A DNA stretch of 64,000 nucleotides from Strongylocentrotus droebachiensis (lineage: Eukaryota; Echinodermata; Echinoidea; Camarodonta; Strongylocentrotidae): contig JAVYIG010007161.1 of the NCBI GenBank assembly GCA_035222895.1, positions 42,221-106,220 on the forward strand, written 5' to 3'. Under the pieces are notes generated by a model. The model searched no databases. It saw nothing but the letters and a program-made list of their open reading frames with translations, and had not been told where the DNA came from. Made by a program: the position numbers and the translations under genes. Of the stretch, positions 52,908 to 64,000 are shown one piece after another; positions within the stretch are counted from its first letter, which is position 1; every line of letters starts with the position of its first letter.

Positions 52908-55900
52908 TGACATGAGATACATTTGAAAGTAGTTCAAATGCCGATCAAAACTCCGTTCATACCGTCTCTTCAGCTTTTGTGCTGTTCTTTAGAATTCTAA
53001 TAATATTTAGTGCCAATAGCTACATGTAACATAGGTAAGCATTAAAGACAAATTGTGAAAATGTTGATACCTATTAAAGATACTCTGTCAATTTTGCAGC
53101 CAGCATCAAATTCTGTAGAACTTTGCAGGAACTATGAGTATGTCATTTATATCTTATCTGTGTGATTTAAACGTTAGCTGTGTCCTAATATTCAAATTAT
53201 GCAAGGAAATCCGTTTATTTGCTAGACTTCACTGTCAGACACTATTGAGTGACTGACTGGCCTTTGGTAATAAATAACATACATAAAATGAGCTGTAAAG
53301 GGTACATGAGCATTTGTCTACATCAATAACCCACCTCTTGTAATGGCCAAACATTAAACTGTTTGAATCTTTGCGCAGCACAAAACGTACGACCATTCGG
53401 TACAATGGTCTGAAAATCAAACTATTATTTCTATTAATTTTAATCGGACTATTACTTTCATCTTTCGGACGGTGACGTCAAAGGTCGATACATGTCTGTA
53501 AAAACCCGAAAACACACAGAGAAGAAATGATGATAAATAAAATAAAGATTGTGTTTCCAATTTTACAGCAAAACAACATTTTAAAACAGATGATGGCACT
53601 AAGGATTTGGAGAGGGATGGAGAAATGGGTTTTCATAGCCAAGTGCATTTCAATCATCAAAGTATGGTAAGGATATGGGGACGAGGATATTATTGATATC
53701 GCTGAGGAGAGTAGGAAGATTAGTAACTCCTAGCTAGACCTGTGTTGAATGAGGATAAAGACCCAATTTATAAACCCTCAAAGTGTTAAAGAATTAAAAG
53801 GAGAGTGGTGGTGTTAATTTTTACTCTTTGATCATTGCCTCTCAAGTATATGTATGTTTATTAGAGTTGTCCTTTAAAATTTTCAATTTAAAAAAAAATG
53901 TTATAAATGTTTTTTGTGATATACTGTACGCAGATAGGAATGAGAAGGGTCTTTGAAATTTCTTTATATTTCTCTGAACGCTTCAATATAGAATTGTGCT
54001 CTTCAACGAAAAGGAAATAAAAACGTTGCTTATACCTACGGTAATTAGATTCCACTCCATCGGCATACATGTAAATCGATTGTGATAAGTTGCCTTGATG
54101 AGTTGTCACTTTAGCTTATAACAAGTCTCATTCCGTTCAAGACCCCCTGTAAATGAGAGGTTACTACCTTTAAAGCCCCACTGTCCTACTTGTAGCTACT
54201 TGCTCCCTCTATATAGAAAACTTCCCCAATCGGTGCCTGTTGGTCCCCCATGATCCTCTTTTTCTTATGTTAGTTGAGAGCTGAGTTAAAGAGATAGCCA
54301 CCTGTCAGTGACCTCGCTGTGTGGTCTAATCCCTTCTGGCCCAGTAGTATTGACGGTCTTTAAGCATGTCTAGAGAGTTTTCTTTTCACAGGAACTCATC
54401 AATTCCTTTAAAGTGCTGTTTAACATTTTGAGGTTAAACAGTTTGCAATGTTTATTAGTTATTAACATTAGCCGCCATGGATACATGTTTCAGAAATGAA
54501 CGTATATTTCTTAATCAGAATGCGTTATTATGTAATGGTCTCATAATTATATGAAGTACAGTGTGTATTTATAACATGTCATATTTCCATTTTTTCTTCA
54601 TTTATTTACATGTGTTGATATTTGTACTACCAGTATATCCAATATTCTTATTCCATTTAGCACAGTGCATCTCAGTTTTTCTTTAGTTCGAACAGTTTTT
54701 ACATAACCTTGAACAATATGTCGTTTGTTTCTTGAAAATTGAAATTCAGCTTTTGGATGAAAATGGTATATCTTTGCAGTGATAACGAGCAATTTTTGAA
54801 TGGAATGTATATGTCAAAATAAATAAATATAGACAACATTCAAACAATTTCATGCATTTTTAATTCACTTTATTTTTAACGAATACAATGAAAGCAATAA
54901 TTATCTTGATATCTGTACAATTTGTTTTTAACAAAGTTAATCTTAAAAATCTTATTTACAAGATTATGAAAATAAATATATTCTCCAATCTCAGATAAAT
55001 CAATTCAAACAAATCTGAGGTAAGTGTGGGTTTCAAAATAGACTTTTTATTCAAAATGGGGAAAACCAGTATAATGTACACATACTATGTCAGTGTACAA
55101 AATGTAGTTACGAAGGTTGGGTAATCTGTCTACAGGAAGGAAGGGAAATCCTTCATCTGTACAGAAGCTTCTAGCATCAGAGTTTTTGGCAAAGGTCCAG
55201 AGTTATGTTGTCATACTATGAGGGGGTGGGCTTTATTATAAAAGAAATATAAACATTTGATATAGTTTGGTACCTGCGAACCTTCCTGTACAGTGGAACC
55301 TGAGTAAATTGGGACCATTGAAATAACCTTGTTATTTCTTTTAGGCAATACGCTATGCAATTCGATGTCAGCTCGCTAGCTTTTCCCAAATCCTGACAAA
55401 AATCGTGCTCACGACTTTTTCAGATTTTCAATGCGCCGGCCGTACGTCGTCTATATGTGACCGGGGCATAAAATACAAGTTTAAAATCTTTATCTGCCAA
55501 GTTACAGATAGCTTCCCTTACACATTCAAACCAATCTCTAGGCCTATATTTTAGACTTCAACATGGGTGTTTAGTTTGGCAGTACAGGGGAACCTAATTA
55601 TAACGAGCACCCTCGAAACATTGACATTACCTCATTATATCAGATAACTCGTTATAATTATCTAGGCTTAAAAACAATGAAATGGAAAGAATTGGGAAAA
55701 ACCCAATTATCTTGTTATATCAGGTACCCCGACAACAGAGCTTGTCTTTGCCGCTAAATATACTTATTATTTTTTTCTTTTCTTATTCTGCTTCTTCCTC
55801 CTCCTCCCCCTCTCGATGAAAATTGCCTCCACTAACATTATCCCCCTGAACATTAAACTAGGCGCTTCCTGCCGGCGCGGCCAGATGTCCTGGCCTGTAC

Positions 55901-55915
55901 GTGCTTGCGTGACAT
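52908..55915. other. Spacer between G9 and G10
   Basis: 52908-53880 matches 22471-23440 (class beta). The 197-bp block is at 54168-54364, the small-ORF module (broken at 54889) follows, then the GGGGAAAACCAGTA block (55058), the CTATGCAATTCGATGT module (55351) and the Tigger-like and C/T-rich modules. There is no hairpin array or Tigger MITE. No gene. Confidence 0.55.
54168..54364. repeat. 197-bp CTTTAAAG block, copy 6
   Basis: Same limits; GTTAAAGAGATAGCC replaces GTTAATGAGATAGCC. Confidence 0.6.
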
Positions 55916-56216
55916 AAGGGAATTTTTGATTTGCGTGGACCCGATACGTGTGACATCCATGCAAGGCAGTGCATTAAAAGGACGTCGATCGTATCAATCC
56001 ACGTTGTCGTTGTGCAAATCTAAAAGTCACCATCGACACCGATTGAAACTTGTGCACGTCACACACACATATCGTCTCGATATCTTATACATCATTTGAC
56101 TCTGTACCTGAACGGCAGTACTTCGTTTATACCAGCAATATTAGCAGCATTACCTCTAGCCGAAGCTAGTATTTACCGCCGTTGATCTCCGAAACTTACA
56201 AGGGAAGGATAAAGAC
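55807..56216 (+). promoter_or_regulatory. 5' flank of G10, subtype I, interrupted by a MITE
   Basis: Like G5 and G6, the 114-bp MITE divides the flank, but unlike them G10 keeps the upstream Tigger-like and C/T-rich modules and has no SINE. The gene behind it is a pseudogene. Confidence 0.35.
55916..56032. mobile_element. 114-bp MITE in the G10 flank, diverged copy
   Basis: The ends have drifted (TAAGGGAATTTTTGATTTGC ... CTAAAAGTCACCA) compared with G5 and G6, as expected if G10 is the older branch carrying the same insertion. Confidence 0.65.
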
Positions 56217-58391
56217 ATGGAACAAGAAGAGGAAATTAGGGACCTCGACCACCTGGTAGAAATGTTAGATAGAAGGGGTGTTAATGCATCTGGTGAAAGA
56301 TATCATTTCTTGAAGTTTGAGACTGAGATTGCTGAAGGAGAGGACATTGGATTACCGATCTATGATTGCCCACCTTCCCAAGACACAAAACATCTCTCTC
56401 AGTGGCATTTTCCACGAGAGTTTATACCAGATGGTTGTGTTGAATATGATCGCTCGGGGGCGGAAAGTGGATGCTGTTCTACCCAGTGTCGGAGATCGAT
56501 GAAAAATGGGAGATGGCAAAGAATTTGTTTAATACCGTGAGCTGAGGGGTGTGAGAGGAATGAAAGTGTCAACAGTTATGTACAATCCAAGAACGACCTA
56601 TAATGATGATGCTATGGCAGTACTTATCATGTATTGCGGACCGTGGACCGATGAACCGCTCATGAGAGAAATTGGGAGAAATCTGGCACTAAAAACAAAG
56701 TATGAGAATGTTGTACAAAACAGACGACCAAACTAGAGGAGGAACAAGGGCAACAGGTCAAGCTGTAAACCACGTTTACCAGATGCAGGTGCCAAGGCCT
56801 ATCGACGCGAACTCCTAGCTCAGCAATGCCGGAACTTCTGCCGTCCGAAGACACAAGAGACCATTGGCAGTGGCACTTTCCCAAGTGTTCACCGTCTGGT
56901 TGCGCTGACGAATATGACTACTCAAAGAGTGGGCGATGGATGCTGTTCTATTCACCGGCAGAGATCGACGAGAAATGGCAGATGATGAAAGGCTTGTTTG
57001 ATTCCAATGAACTGGACGGAGTTCGAGGATTAAAAGTCTCTACAGCCTCCTCCCTGCAAACAAACCAAAGGGGCAAGCGTCCTGCAGTTATTATGGTCTG
57101 CTGTGGGCCATGGGATGACGAGGATCTTGTGTCGAGAGTAGGAGCGAATCTAGTTCAGAAGACCTCGTATAAAAACAAATATGGCACTCTTCACTACAAG
57201 ACAGATATAGTTGGAAAGGCAAGTTCGGGACAGTTGATGTCTACATACAAACAGGTGTTACCAGTTCCCAGGCCAAGTATGGGGGCCAACTACAGCCAAC
57301 CAGGCGTGGAAGAACGTCCACCATCTAAAGACATGAGAAGCTATTGGCAGTGGCATCCGAAGTCCCAAGATGGCAGATTTACAAACTATGACTCATCATT
57401 GAGGGAAAATGGATGCTGTTTTATCCTTTGTCAGATATCGATGGCATGTGGCAGTAATTGGTGAAGGATCTGTTCGACGCTGGGGAACTACACGGAGTCA
57501 GTGATGCAAAGGTCTCTACAGCAAAGAGCATTGCTGGACATCCTGACAAAAACAGCGGAGTCATCTGTGTGTATTGTGGACCGTGCGATGACGCAGGCTC
57601 ATGATGAAAATCGGGAAGAACATTGCGTTGAAAACAAAATATAAAGACAGATCTGGTATCATGCGTTACAAGATAGATGCTCCAAGAGAGGGGAAAATAG
57701 CAACAGGTAAGAGGAGCTCGAGCTACTGGGTACAGGTACCAAAGCCTTAGGCGATGTGGGCGATGTATGCATGCTCCTTTTAAGAGAAAATTAAAAGAAA
57801 ACCTAATACTTCAGAGTCAGAAAAGAGAAGTGAATGTAATGTTATATGATTTAAATTTGTATTCTACTGCCGGTTCATACTTTTTTCCTTTTGTATAAAA
57901 TTATGTTTTTGTACGTTATAGAAATTCTACAAATTCATGATTTTCCCTCTTCTTCCTCCTCCTCTTTTTCTTCCTCTCCTTCTTCTTTTTCTTATTGTAC
58001 TTATTATCATTTCTATCATCATTTTAATGTTGTTATTATTATTATCTTCAATAAGTAATTTATTTGTATTTTTCTTATCTGTCTGTAAATATTACTATTG
58101 GTGGCATCTGGTGAAGAGTCTGTTTGACGCTGGTGAACTGAATTAAAGGTTTCTACAGCAAAGGGCAATGTTGGATATCATGACAGCGGAGTCATCAACG
58201 TGTATTGTGGACCGTACGACGACGAAGAGCTCATGATGAGAATAGGAAAGAATCTTGCGAAGAAGATGCAGTATAAAAACAGAAATGATTTCATGTTGTA
58301 CAAGACAGAGGGACAACAGATGAAGCAGGGTAGAGCGATGGGCCAGGGACGGAGCCATCTTTACGAAGTAAGTTTGCTATGGAGGTACTAA
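56217..58391 (+). pseudogene. G10: ABC(D) pseudogene with many frameshifts and an insertion in D
   Basis: Aligned to G5 and G6: 1-nt losses near 56454 (before GGGCGGAAAG), 56537 and 57405, a 14-nt loss near 56708, a small change near 56807, an extra in-frame TAA near 57454 (CAG-TAA-TTG), and a 1-nt loss near 57597. It shares their TAG after PKP (57748). About 57755-58097 is a foreign insert containing PFKRKLKENL in one frame and a C/T-rich tract, after which domain D resumes at GGTGGCATCTGGTGAAGAGT and runs to SL-L-WRY (TAA 58389-58391), itself frame-shifted near 58140. It is not translatable as one protein. Confidence 0.85.
57755..58097 (+). mobile_element. Foreign insert in domain D of G10, possible LINE tail
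   Basis: It starts at GCGATGTGGGCGATGTATGC-like sequence after PKP and ends just before GGTGGCATCTGG. One frame reads MHAPFKRKLKENLILQSQKR, similar to the FKRKLK-x-x-L end of LINE polyproteins, then an AT- and C/T-rich 3' region. The first ~85 bp also occur after G5 and G6, the rest being deleted there. The LINE origin is a guess. Confidence 0.4.
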
Positions 58392-58572
58392 TAACATGAG
58401 ATACATTTGAAAATAGTTCAAATGCCGATCAAAACTCCGTTCAAACCCTCAAAGTGTTAAAGAATTGAAGGAAAGTGGTGGTGGTGTTTATTGTTTACTC
58501 TTTGATCATTGCCTCTCAAGTATATGAATGTTTATTAGAGTTGTTCTTTAAGGCCATTTACAAAAATATACT

Positions 58573-58878
58573 TGTTAAGCGGCCGCCAGCTTCCTTTTTA
58601 GGGGGCCGCATCCCTTTTTTTTTTCTTTTTTTTTTAAACATTTGTTATCTTTCTTTTTTTCTTTTTTTTTTAAAACATTTGTTATCTTTTTTTTTTTAAG
58701 AAGAAAAACATGCTAAAATGGATCTATTTCTGATTAAAAAAAAAAATTAAATGCCGGCATTCATCTTGAAAAATATCCCGACTGTCAGGGAAAATGTACC
58801 GAGCGGCCATTTTGAAAAGAAAGAAGGAAAAAAAGGGCCTCTTCCTTCCTATTTTTCAAAAAGGCAGAACGCTAAACA
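58573..58878. mobile_element. TGTTTAGCG MITE, copy 3 (diverged)
   Basis: Left end altered to TTGTTAAGCGGCCGCCAGC; right end GGCAGAACGCTAAACA. The TTTTAAACATTTGTTATCTTT phrase is duplicated inside, explaining the greater length. Confidence 0.55.
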
Positions 58879-59180
58879 TTTTTTTTTTTTAATATTTGGC
58901 TTAATTTCAATTTTTGTTTAAATGATATAAATGATTTTTGAGATGTACGCATATAGGAATGAGAAGGGTCTTTGAAGTTTCCTTTATATTTCTCTGAATG
59001 CTTATAGAATGGTGCTCTTTAATGAAAGGGAAATGTTGGTTAAGTATACCTACGGTAATTAGAATTCACTCCATCGGCATACATGTAAATCGATTGTGAT
59101 AAGTTGCCTTGATGAGTTGTCACTTTAGCTTATAACGAGTCTCATTCCGTTCAGACCCCCTGTAAATGAGGGGTTACTAC

Positions 59181-59376
59181 CTGTAAAGCCCCACTGTCCT
59201 ACTTGTAGCTACTTGCTCCCTCTATATAGAAAACTTCCCAATCGGTGCCTCTTGGTCCCCCATGATCCTCTTTTTCATATGTTAGTTGAGAGCTGAGTTA
59301 ATGAGATAGCCACCTGTCAGTGACCTCGCTGTGTGGTGTAATCCCTTCTGGCCCAGTAGTATTGACGGTCTTTAAG
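59181..59376. repeat. CTTTAAAG block, copy 7
   Basis: Left end altered to CTGTAAAGCC; otherwise as copy 1. Confidence 0.55.
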
Positions 59377-60400
59377 CATGTCTAGAGAGTTTTCTTTCCA
59401 CATGAACTCATCATTTCCTTTAAAGTGCTGTTAACATTTTGAGGATAAACGAGAAAAAAAAACAGTGTGTAATGTTTATTATTTATTCACATCAGCCACC
59501 ATGGATACATGTTTCAGAAATAAACGTATATTTTTTAATCAGAATGCGTTATATGTAATGGTCTTAGATTTCAATGAAATATATACAAGGTGTATTATTA
59601 ACATGTCATATTTCCATTTTTTTCTAAAATTAAATCTCATTTATTTACATGTGTTAATATTTGTACTACCGGTATATCCGATATTATTACTCCATTTAGC
59701 ACAGTGCAGCTTCAGTTCTAATAATTTTTACATAATCTTGAACAATATGTCGTTTGTTTCTTGAAATTGAAATTGAAATTCAGCTATTGGATGAAAAATG
59801 TATATCTTTGCATTGATTACGAGCCTTTTTGAATGGAATTTATATGACAAAATAAATAAATATAGACAACATTCAAACAATTTCATGCATTCTTAGTTCA
59901 CTTTATGTTTAACAAATACAATGAAAGCAGTAATTATCGTGTTATCTATACAAATTGCCATTGACATAGTTATCTTATTTACAAGTTTACAAAAACAAAA
60001 AAGAAGTTCCCCAAGCTCAGATAAATCAAATCCAACAATTTATCTTCACTGGTGGCACACATTATTAAAGAAATCAATAATTAATGATTCAACTCCAATT
60101 AAATTTTAATGTGCTCTTAATTGATATTAATAAGAGGATAGCGTTGGTTTCAAAATAGACTTTTTACCAAGATGGGGAAAACCAGTACAATGTACACATA
60201 CATGTACAATATGAATTTTCTCTCAGGTTGAGTAAACTCTTTGCAGGAAATGCTGGGAAATCCGTCATATGTACAAAAGCTTCTACCAACAGAGTTTTTG
60301 GCTAAGATCCAGAGTTTGGTTGGAAATTTGAGGGGACGGGCTTTATTATAAAAGAAATATAAACGTTTGATATACTTTGTTACCGGCGAACGTTGATTTA

Positions 60401-60608
60401 CAGTGGAACCTCATTATTTCGAGCACATTAAGATCATTGAAATAACCTTGATATATCGGTTTAAAAAAATTATCAGGGAAAAAACAAACAATGATATATA
60501 CCAAATCGAGAGGCGGCAACAATAGTACTTTATTGTAACAGGTTCCTCGTTTTAACCACGAATCTAGATCCGTATTTGTACAGATTCCGCTTTAACGCGG
60601 TTCCACTG
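60401..60608. mobile_element. Tigger/pogo-like MITE, copy 4
   Basis: CAGTGGAACCTCATTATTTC at the left, GCTTTAACGCGGTTCCACTG at the right, TA at both sides. A second right-end fragment follows near 60680-60705. Confidence 0.65.
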
Positions 60609-60723
60609 TAGTAGACCGCCCTATACCCCTTTTATATACCCGTTTTAACCACGGATCTAGATCCATATTTTTACAGAGCTCGCTTTAAACGAGGTTCCAC
60701 TGTAGTAGACTGCCCTCTACGCC

Positions 60724-61540
60724 TAACCCCCCTCCCTTTGCTGGAAAGAACACACTCTTTCACGCTCATTCACAGTGTGAAACACAGTGTGAATCACAGT
60801 GTGCGCCACAATGTTAAATTAGGGCGTTTTCACATTGTGGTCGCGTCGTTTCACAGTGTGGATAACCACAGATTCACAATGTGATCAGTAGTTATCCACA
60901 CTGTGAAACGACGCGACCACAACACTTAATCAGACTCATTCACAATCATTCACAGTGTGAATCACACTGTGTTTCTCATTGTGAATCACAGTGTGCGCCA
61001 CAATGTTAAATTAAGACGTTTTTACACTGTGGTCCCGTCGTTTCAGTGTGGTTCACAGTGCATCTGTAGTTATCCACACTGTGAACCACATTGTGAAACG
61101 ACAAGACCACAACACTCATTCACACTCATTCATAGTGTGAAACACAGTGTGAATCACAGTGTGCGCCACAATGTTAAATTGGGGCGTTTTTTTACATTGT
61201 GGTCGCGTCCTTTCACAGTGTGGTTCACAGTGTGAATCTGTAGTTATCCACACTGTGAACCACATTTTGAAACGACGAGACCACAACAATCATTCACACT
61301 CATTCACATTGTGAATCACAGTGTGCGCCACAATGTTAAATTGGGCGTTTTCGAATTGTGGTCGCGTCGTTTCAGTGTGGTTCACAGTGTGAATCTGTAG
61401 TTATCCACAGTGTGAACCACACTGGGAAACGAAGCGACCACAATGTGAAAACGCCCCAATTTAACATTGTAAACATTGTTTTTATAATAAACTGAACTGA
61501 ACTGAGCGCATGCAAACAGCGCTGGGGGGGGGGGGGGGGG
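60724..61540. repeat. Hairpin minisatellite 5, largest array
   Basis: About four units of roughly 200 bp. Each has arms such as GTGGTCGCGTCGTTTCACAG and its inverse around TGTAGTTATCCACACTGTGA, separated by CACTCATTCACACTCATTCA. The unit at 60850-60920 is collapsed (AACCACAGATTCACAATGTG). Poly-C at the left is broken by TT; poly-G at the right is about 17. Confidence 0.8.
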
Positions 61541-61671
61541 TACAATGCTGTAAACACAAGGTCTGTCAATACATTTCTCAGTTTTCTGTTTAACACTTGA
61601 ACTTAAGTAGCTGAGGTCTACGTTTATTTAAAAGGTATCGGGTGCTCATTGCGATACACTATTGATATATG

Positions 61672-64000
61672 TTTGTTTGTTTGATTGATTTTATTTCTGC
61701 GTTCAAAAATATACAAATTCAAAGTCAAAGTACAAAATTTCGAACAATAACAAATACAATGAATACAATGTTTACAAAAGTAATTAAATGAAAAATCATG
61801 TACAATTATATAATTCGATAAACATGTACGAAGCATACAATAACATAAGAAATATGAAATATTTTCAATAAATTAGAGAGGTAATTTGGAACGCAGGAGA
61901 CCACCATCGTGAGCGGTTAGGCTGGAAATGGATGGCGGCCTCGTAAAAGAATTGGCGACATAACTCTCTTCGAAAAAACTGAGTGACCAAGAGGGTGCGG
62001 TGCAAGTGCAGGTGCAGTGAGCAGTTGCATGATAAAGAATAATTAAGTCACGGTTTTGTTATACTAATTTAAAGAGAGGGGAGCATATGATTGTATTATT
62101 TGTCGTTAAGTGTAGCTTTTAAGGAGTAGATGGTTGAACAAGACTTTATGTTGTCGGGTAAATCATTCCAAATGTCCGGGCCAGAATGTCTAACAGATTT
62201 GTGTGTTATTGATAATTTGGGGTTTGTAAGATGGAAGTTTCCAGATATGCGAGTAGAGTATGAATGAACGGAATTATTAAACCTAAACATGTTATCAAAG
62301 GATGGTGGAAGCAGATTATTAATGTACTTAAACATAATAACTGCTACTTGAGTAGTGTTCAGATCGAAAATTTTTAGTGTTTTAAGTTTATAGAATAAAG
62401 GATCAGTGTGAGCTAAGAAATGCGAACCTGTACAAATACGTATGGCTTTCTTTTGCAGTTTGAAAATAGAATTAATTTTTGTCGAACCACAATTTGCCCA
62501 TACACTATTACAATATGTTATATACGGAGAACTAGCGAATTATATAGTAGGAATAAGGTTGCATGGGGTAGAAGAAACTTTAACTTGGAGATTATTCCAA
62601 TACTTTTGGAAATGCACATTGTAACTTGGTGTAAATGATCATTCCAAGTCAAGGCTTCATCTATAAGGACACCCAAAAACTTGGAATTAGTTTTCTTCTC
62701 TAGTAGCATACCATCGATTTTAATATATATAGGTGTTTCTGTATTATGAGAATGATGTTTAAAATACATGAAATGAGTCTTTTTTGTATTAAGTGAAAGT
62801 TTATTGGATTTAAACCAATCGGATACTTTGTTAATTTCATAATTCAAAGTATTGTTTAACATATTAAGATCTTTATGGCAATAAAAGATATTTGTATCAT
62901 CGGCAAATAAGATAAAGAAAGAAGGGGGGATGTATTGATAATATCATTTACATAAAGAAGAAATAACAGTGGACCTAAGATGGAACCTTGAGGAACACCG
63001 CATTGAATTAAAAGAGGATCAGAATCATAACTATTAAATGTAACATATTGTCTTCTGTTTGTTAAATAATCTTTAAACCATAAGAGTGGCTGACCCCGAA
63101 TTCCATAATGACTGAGTTTGGAGAGTAGAATAGCGTGATTGAGCGTATCAAGTGCTTTACTCAAGTCACAGAATATACCTATAACATGCTCTTTATTAGC
63201 TATGGCACTTGTAATTTTGTCATAAATTTGAATTAATGCTAAGTCAGTTGAGTAATTTTTTCTGAAGCCATATTGATTTGAATTGAGTATTTTGTGTTTA
63301 GTGATAAATTTGTGTAGCCTATTATGAACGATCTTTTCTAAGACTTTGGATATACTTGGAAGTAGGGAAATTGGACGATAGTTACTTATTTCGTGAGGAT
63401 CATCTTTTTTGAGAATGGGTTGACTTTAGCTAGTTTTAATAGATCAGGGAAAACACCTTGCGATAACGAGTGATTAAATATGTGAGTTAAAGGCTTTGCA
63501 AGTGGATACATTATTTCTTTAGGAGAGACATACTTATTTTATCAAAACCGTGCGATTTTGAGTTGTTAAGAGATTGGGTAATGTTAATAATTTCGCTAGG
63601 ATTTGTCGGATTTAAAAAGAGAGACTCTTGGTTTTGGATTGGAAAGATAGTCTTTAAAGTGAGCGTGAGTTCTATTAATTTTGCTGGCGAGTTCAGGGCC
63701 GATATTCGTAAAAAATGAGTTAAATGAATTTGCATGAAGACTAGGATCATGTATTTTAGTGCCATTTAATGTGATATTATCCGTGGGTGGGGGATTGTTT
63801 TTTTTCCATTACCTCTTTGATAATTTTCCAAGTTGCAGTTGTGTTTGAACTGGCCTTTTTTATTTTATTAGAAAAATGCGATCTACGGGATGTACGGATA
63901 AGTTTTGTTAATTTGTTTCGATAAATTTTATATGTGTTTAGGTTAGTGTCAGTTGGATTGTGTAAATGTGATTTGTAGAGGCGATTGCGTGTTGTATTGA
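61672..64000 (-). mobile_element. Non-LTR retrotransposon (CR1/L2-like), minus strand, broken
   Basis: Read on the minus strand from the window end: an ORF with NPSEIINITQSLNNSKSHGF (63511-63765), then SNYRPISLL, QYGFRKNYST and SKALDTLNHAILLSKLSHYG, CGVPQGSILGPLLFLLYVND (to 62856), a frame change at the FADD box (FADDTNIFYC in the other frame), DWFKSNKLSLNTKKTHFMYF and FLGVLIDEALTWNDHL (62518-62862), and a tail with HSGPDIWNDLP (62096-62335). These are reverse-transcriptase motifs in the right order, interrupted by frameshifts. The 3' end is (CAAA)n-like, at 61672-61685. The endonuclease part lies beyond the window. The insertion follows GATATAT; paralogues continue GTACAGTGTACTTGAAATTA. Confidence 0.85.

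Larger units (their letters stand above)
58392..61671. other. Right spacer after G10
   Basis: Class-gamma 3' flank, TGTTTAGCG MITE copy 3 (58573-58878), 196-bp block copy 7 (59181-59376), intact small ORF (59921-60109), GGGGAAAACCAGTA block (60174), Tigger-like MITE (60401-60608), the largest hairpin array (60724-61540), and the start of the GGTATCGGGTGCTCATTGCG module, cut at 61671 by a LINE. In the other spacers a 5' flank and a gene would follow within about 0.6-1.3 kb. Confidence 0.6.

Noticed and set aside
57755-58097. Intron in G10 rather than an insertion
   Set aside because: No convincing GT...AG pair brackets the block, the other nine copies are intronless here, and G10 has several other frameshifts.

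Overview
The window looks like nuclear DNA of an animal, most likely an invertebrate; I cannot fix the phylum. It is AT-rich, has no operons or bacterial signals, and its spacers are packed with eukaryotic transposons: a 5'-truncated LINE at 1041-1751, a LINE running off the right end, a tRNA-derived SINE, a Helitron with its insertion site visible, and several MITE families. The protein-coding content is one gene family, repeated ten times head-to-tail on the + strand.

Every copy is intronless across its coding region. Intact or slightly damaged copies start with ATG-GAA-CAA-GAA in a G-A-C-ATG-G context and end in SLPWRY. The proteins are strings of a ~155-165 residue domain. Each domain has a (P)PSxDT lead-in, a WQWH motif, an (S)GKWMLFYP core with E-I-D-x-x-W, a G-E-L-x-G-V-x-x-x-x-V-S-T-A strand, a Y-C-G-P-(W/C/Y)-x-D motif and a Y-K-T-(D/E) strand. 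The order of these motifs matches my memory of the UPF0696/Bles03 family (C11orf68, DUF1917), which has an eIF4E-like fold. That assignment is inference. I call the four domain subtypes A, B, C and D. Copies in order: G1 2166-6230 (ABABABCD, 8 domains); G2 9756-11795 (ABCD); G3 20398-22470 (ABCD, nonsense in D); G4 26434-28497 (ABCD); G5 32258-33805 and G6 37919-39466 (ABC, D destroyed); G7 43085-44143 (AD, nonsense); G8 47299-48363 (AD); G9 51846-52907 (AD); G10 56217-58391 (ABC plus part of D, multiply broken).

The spacers (2.9-8.6 kb) are mosaics of shared modules: a 3' UTR block, a non-coding block containing a degenerate ~60-codon ORF, a 'GGGGAAAACCAGTA' block, a TA-flanked Tigger/pogo-like MITE, in five spacers a hairpin-rich CACAGTGTGAA minisatellite bounded by poly-C and poly-G, and a conserved ~230-280 bp 5' flank just before each ATG. 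G5 and G6 sit in a recent ~5.66 kb tandem duplication. Because every spacer has paralogous empty versions here, insertion points and target duplications can be read directly: hAT-type (8 bp), TTAA-type, mariner-type (TA) and Helitron (A/T).

Taken together, the window is a rapidly evolving tandem family in which unequal exchange changes both gene number and domain number per gene, with pseudogenes beside apparently intact genes. The module flanking the last array ends at a LINE insertion (~61672), so the cluster may continue outside the window.
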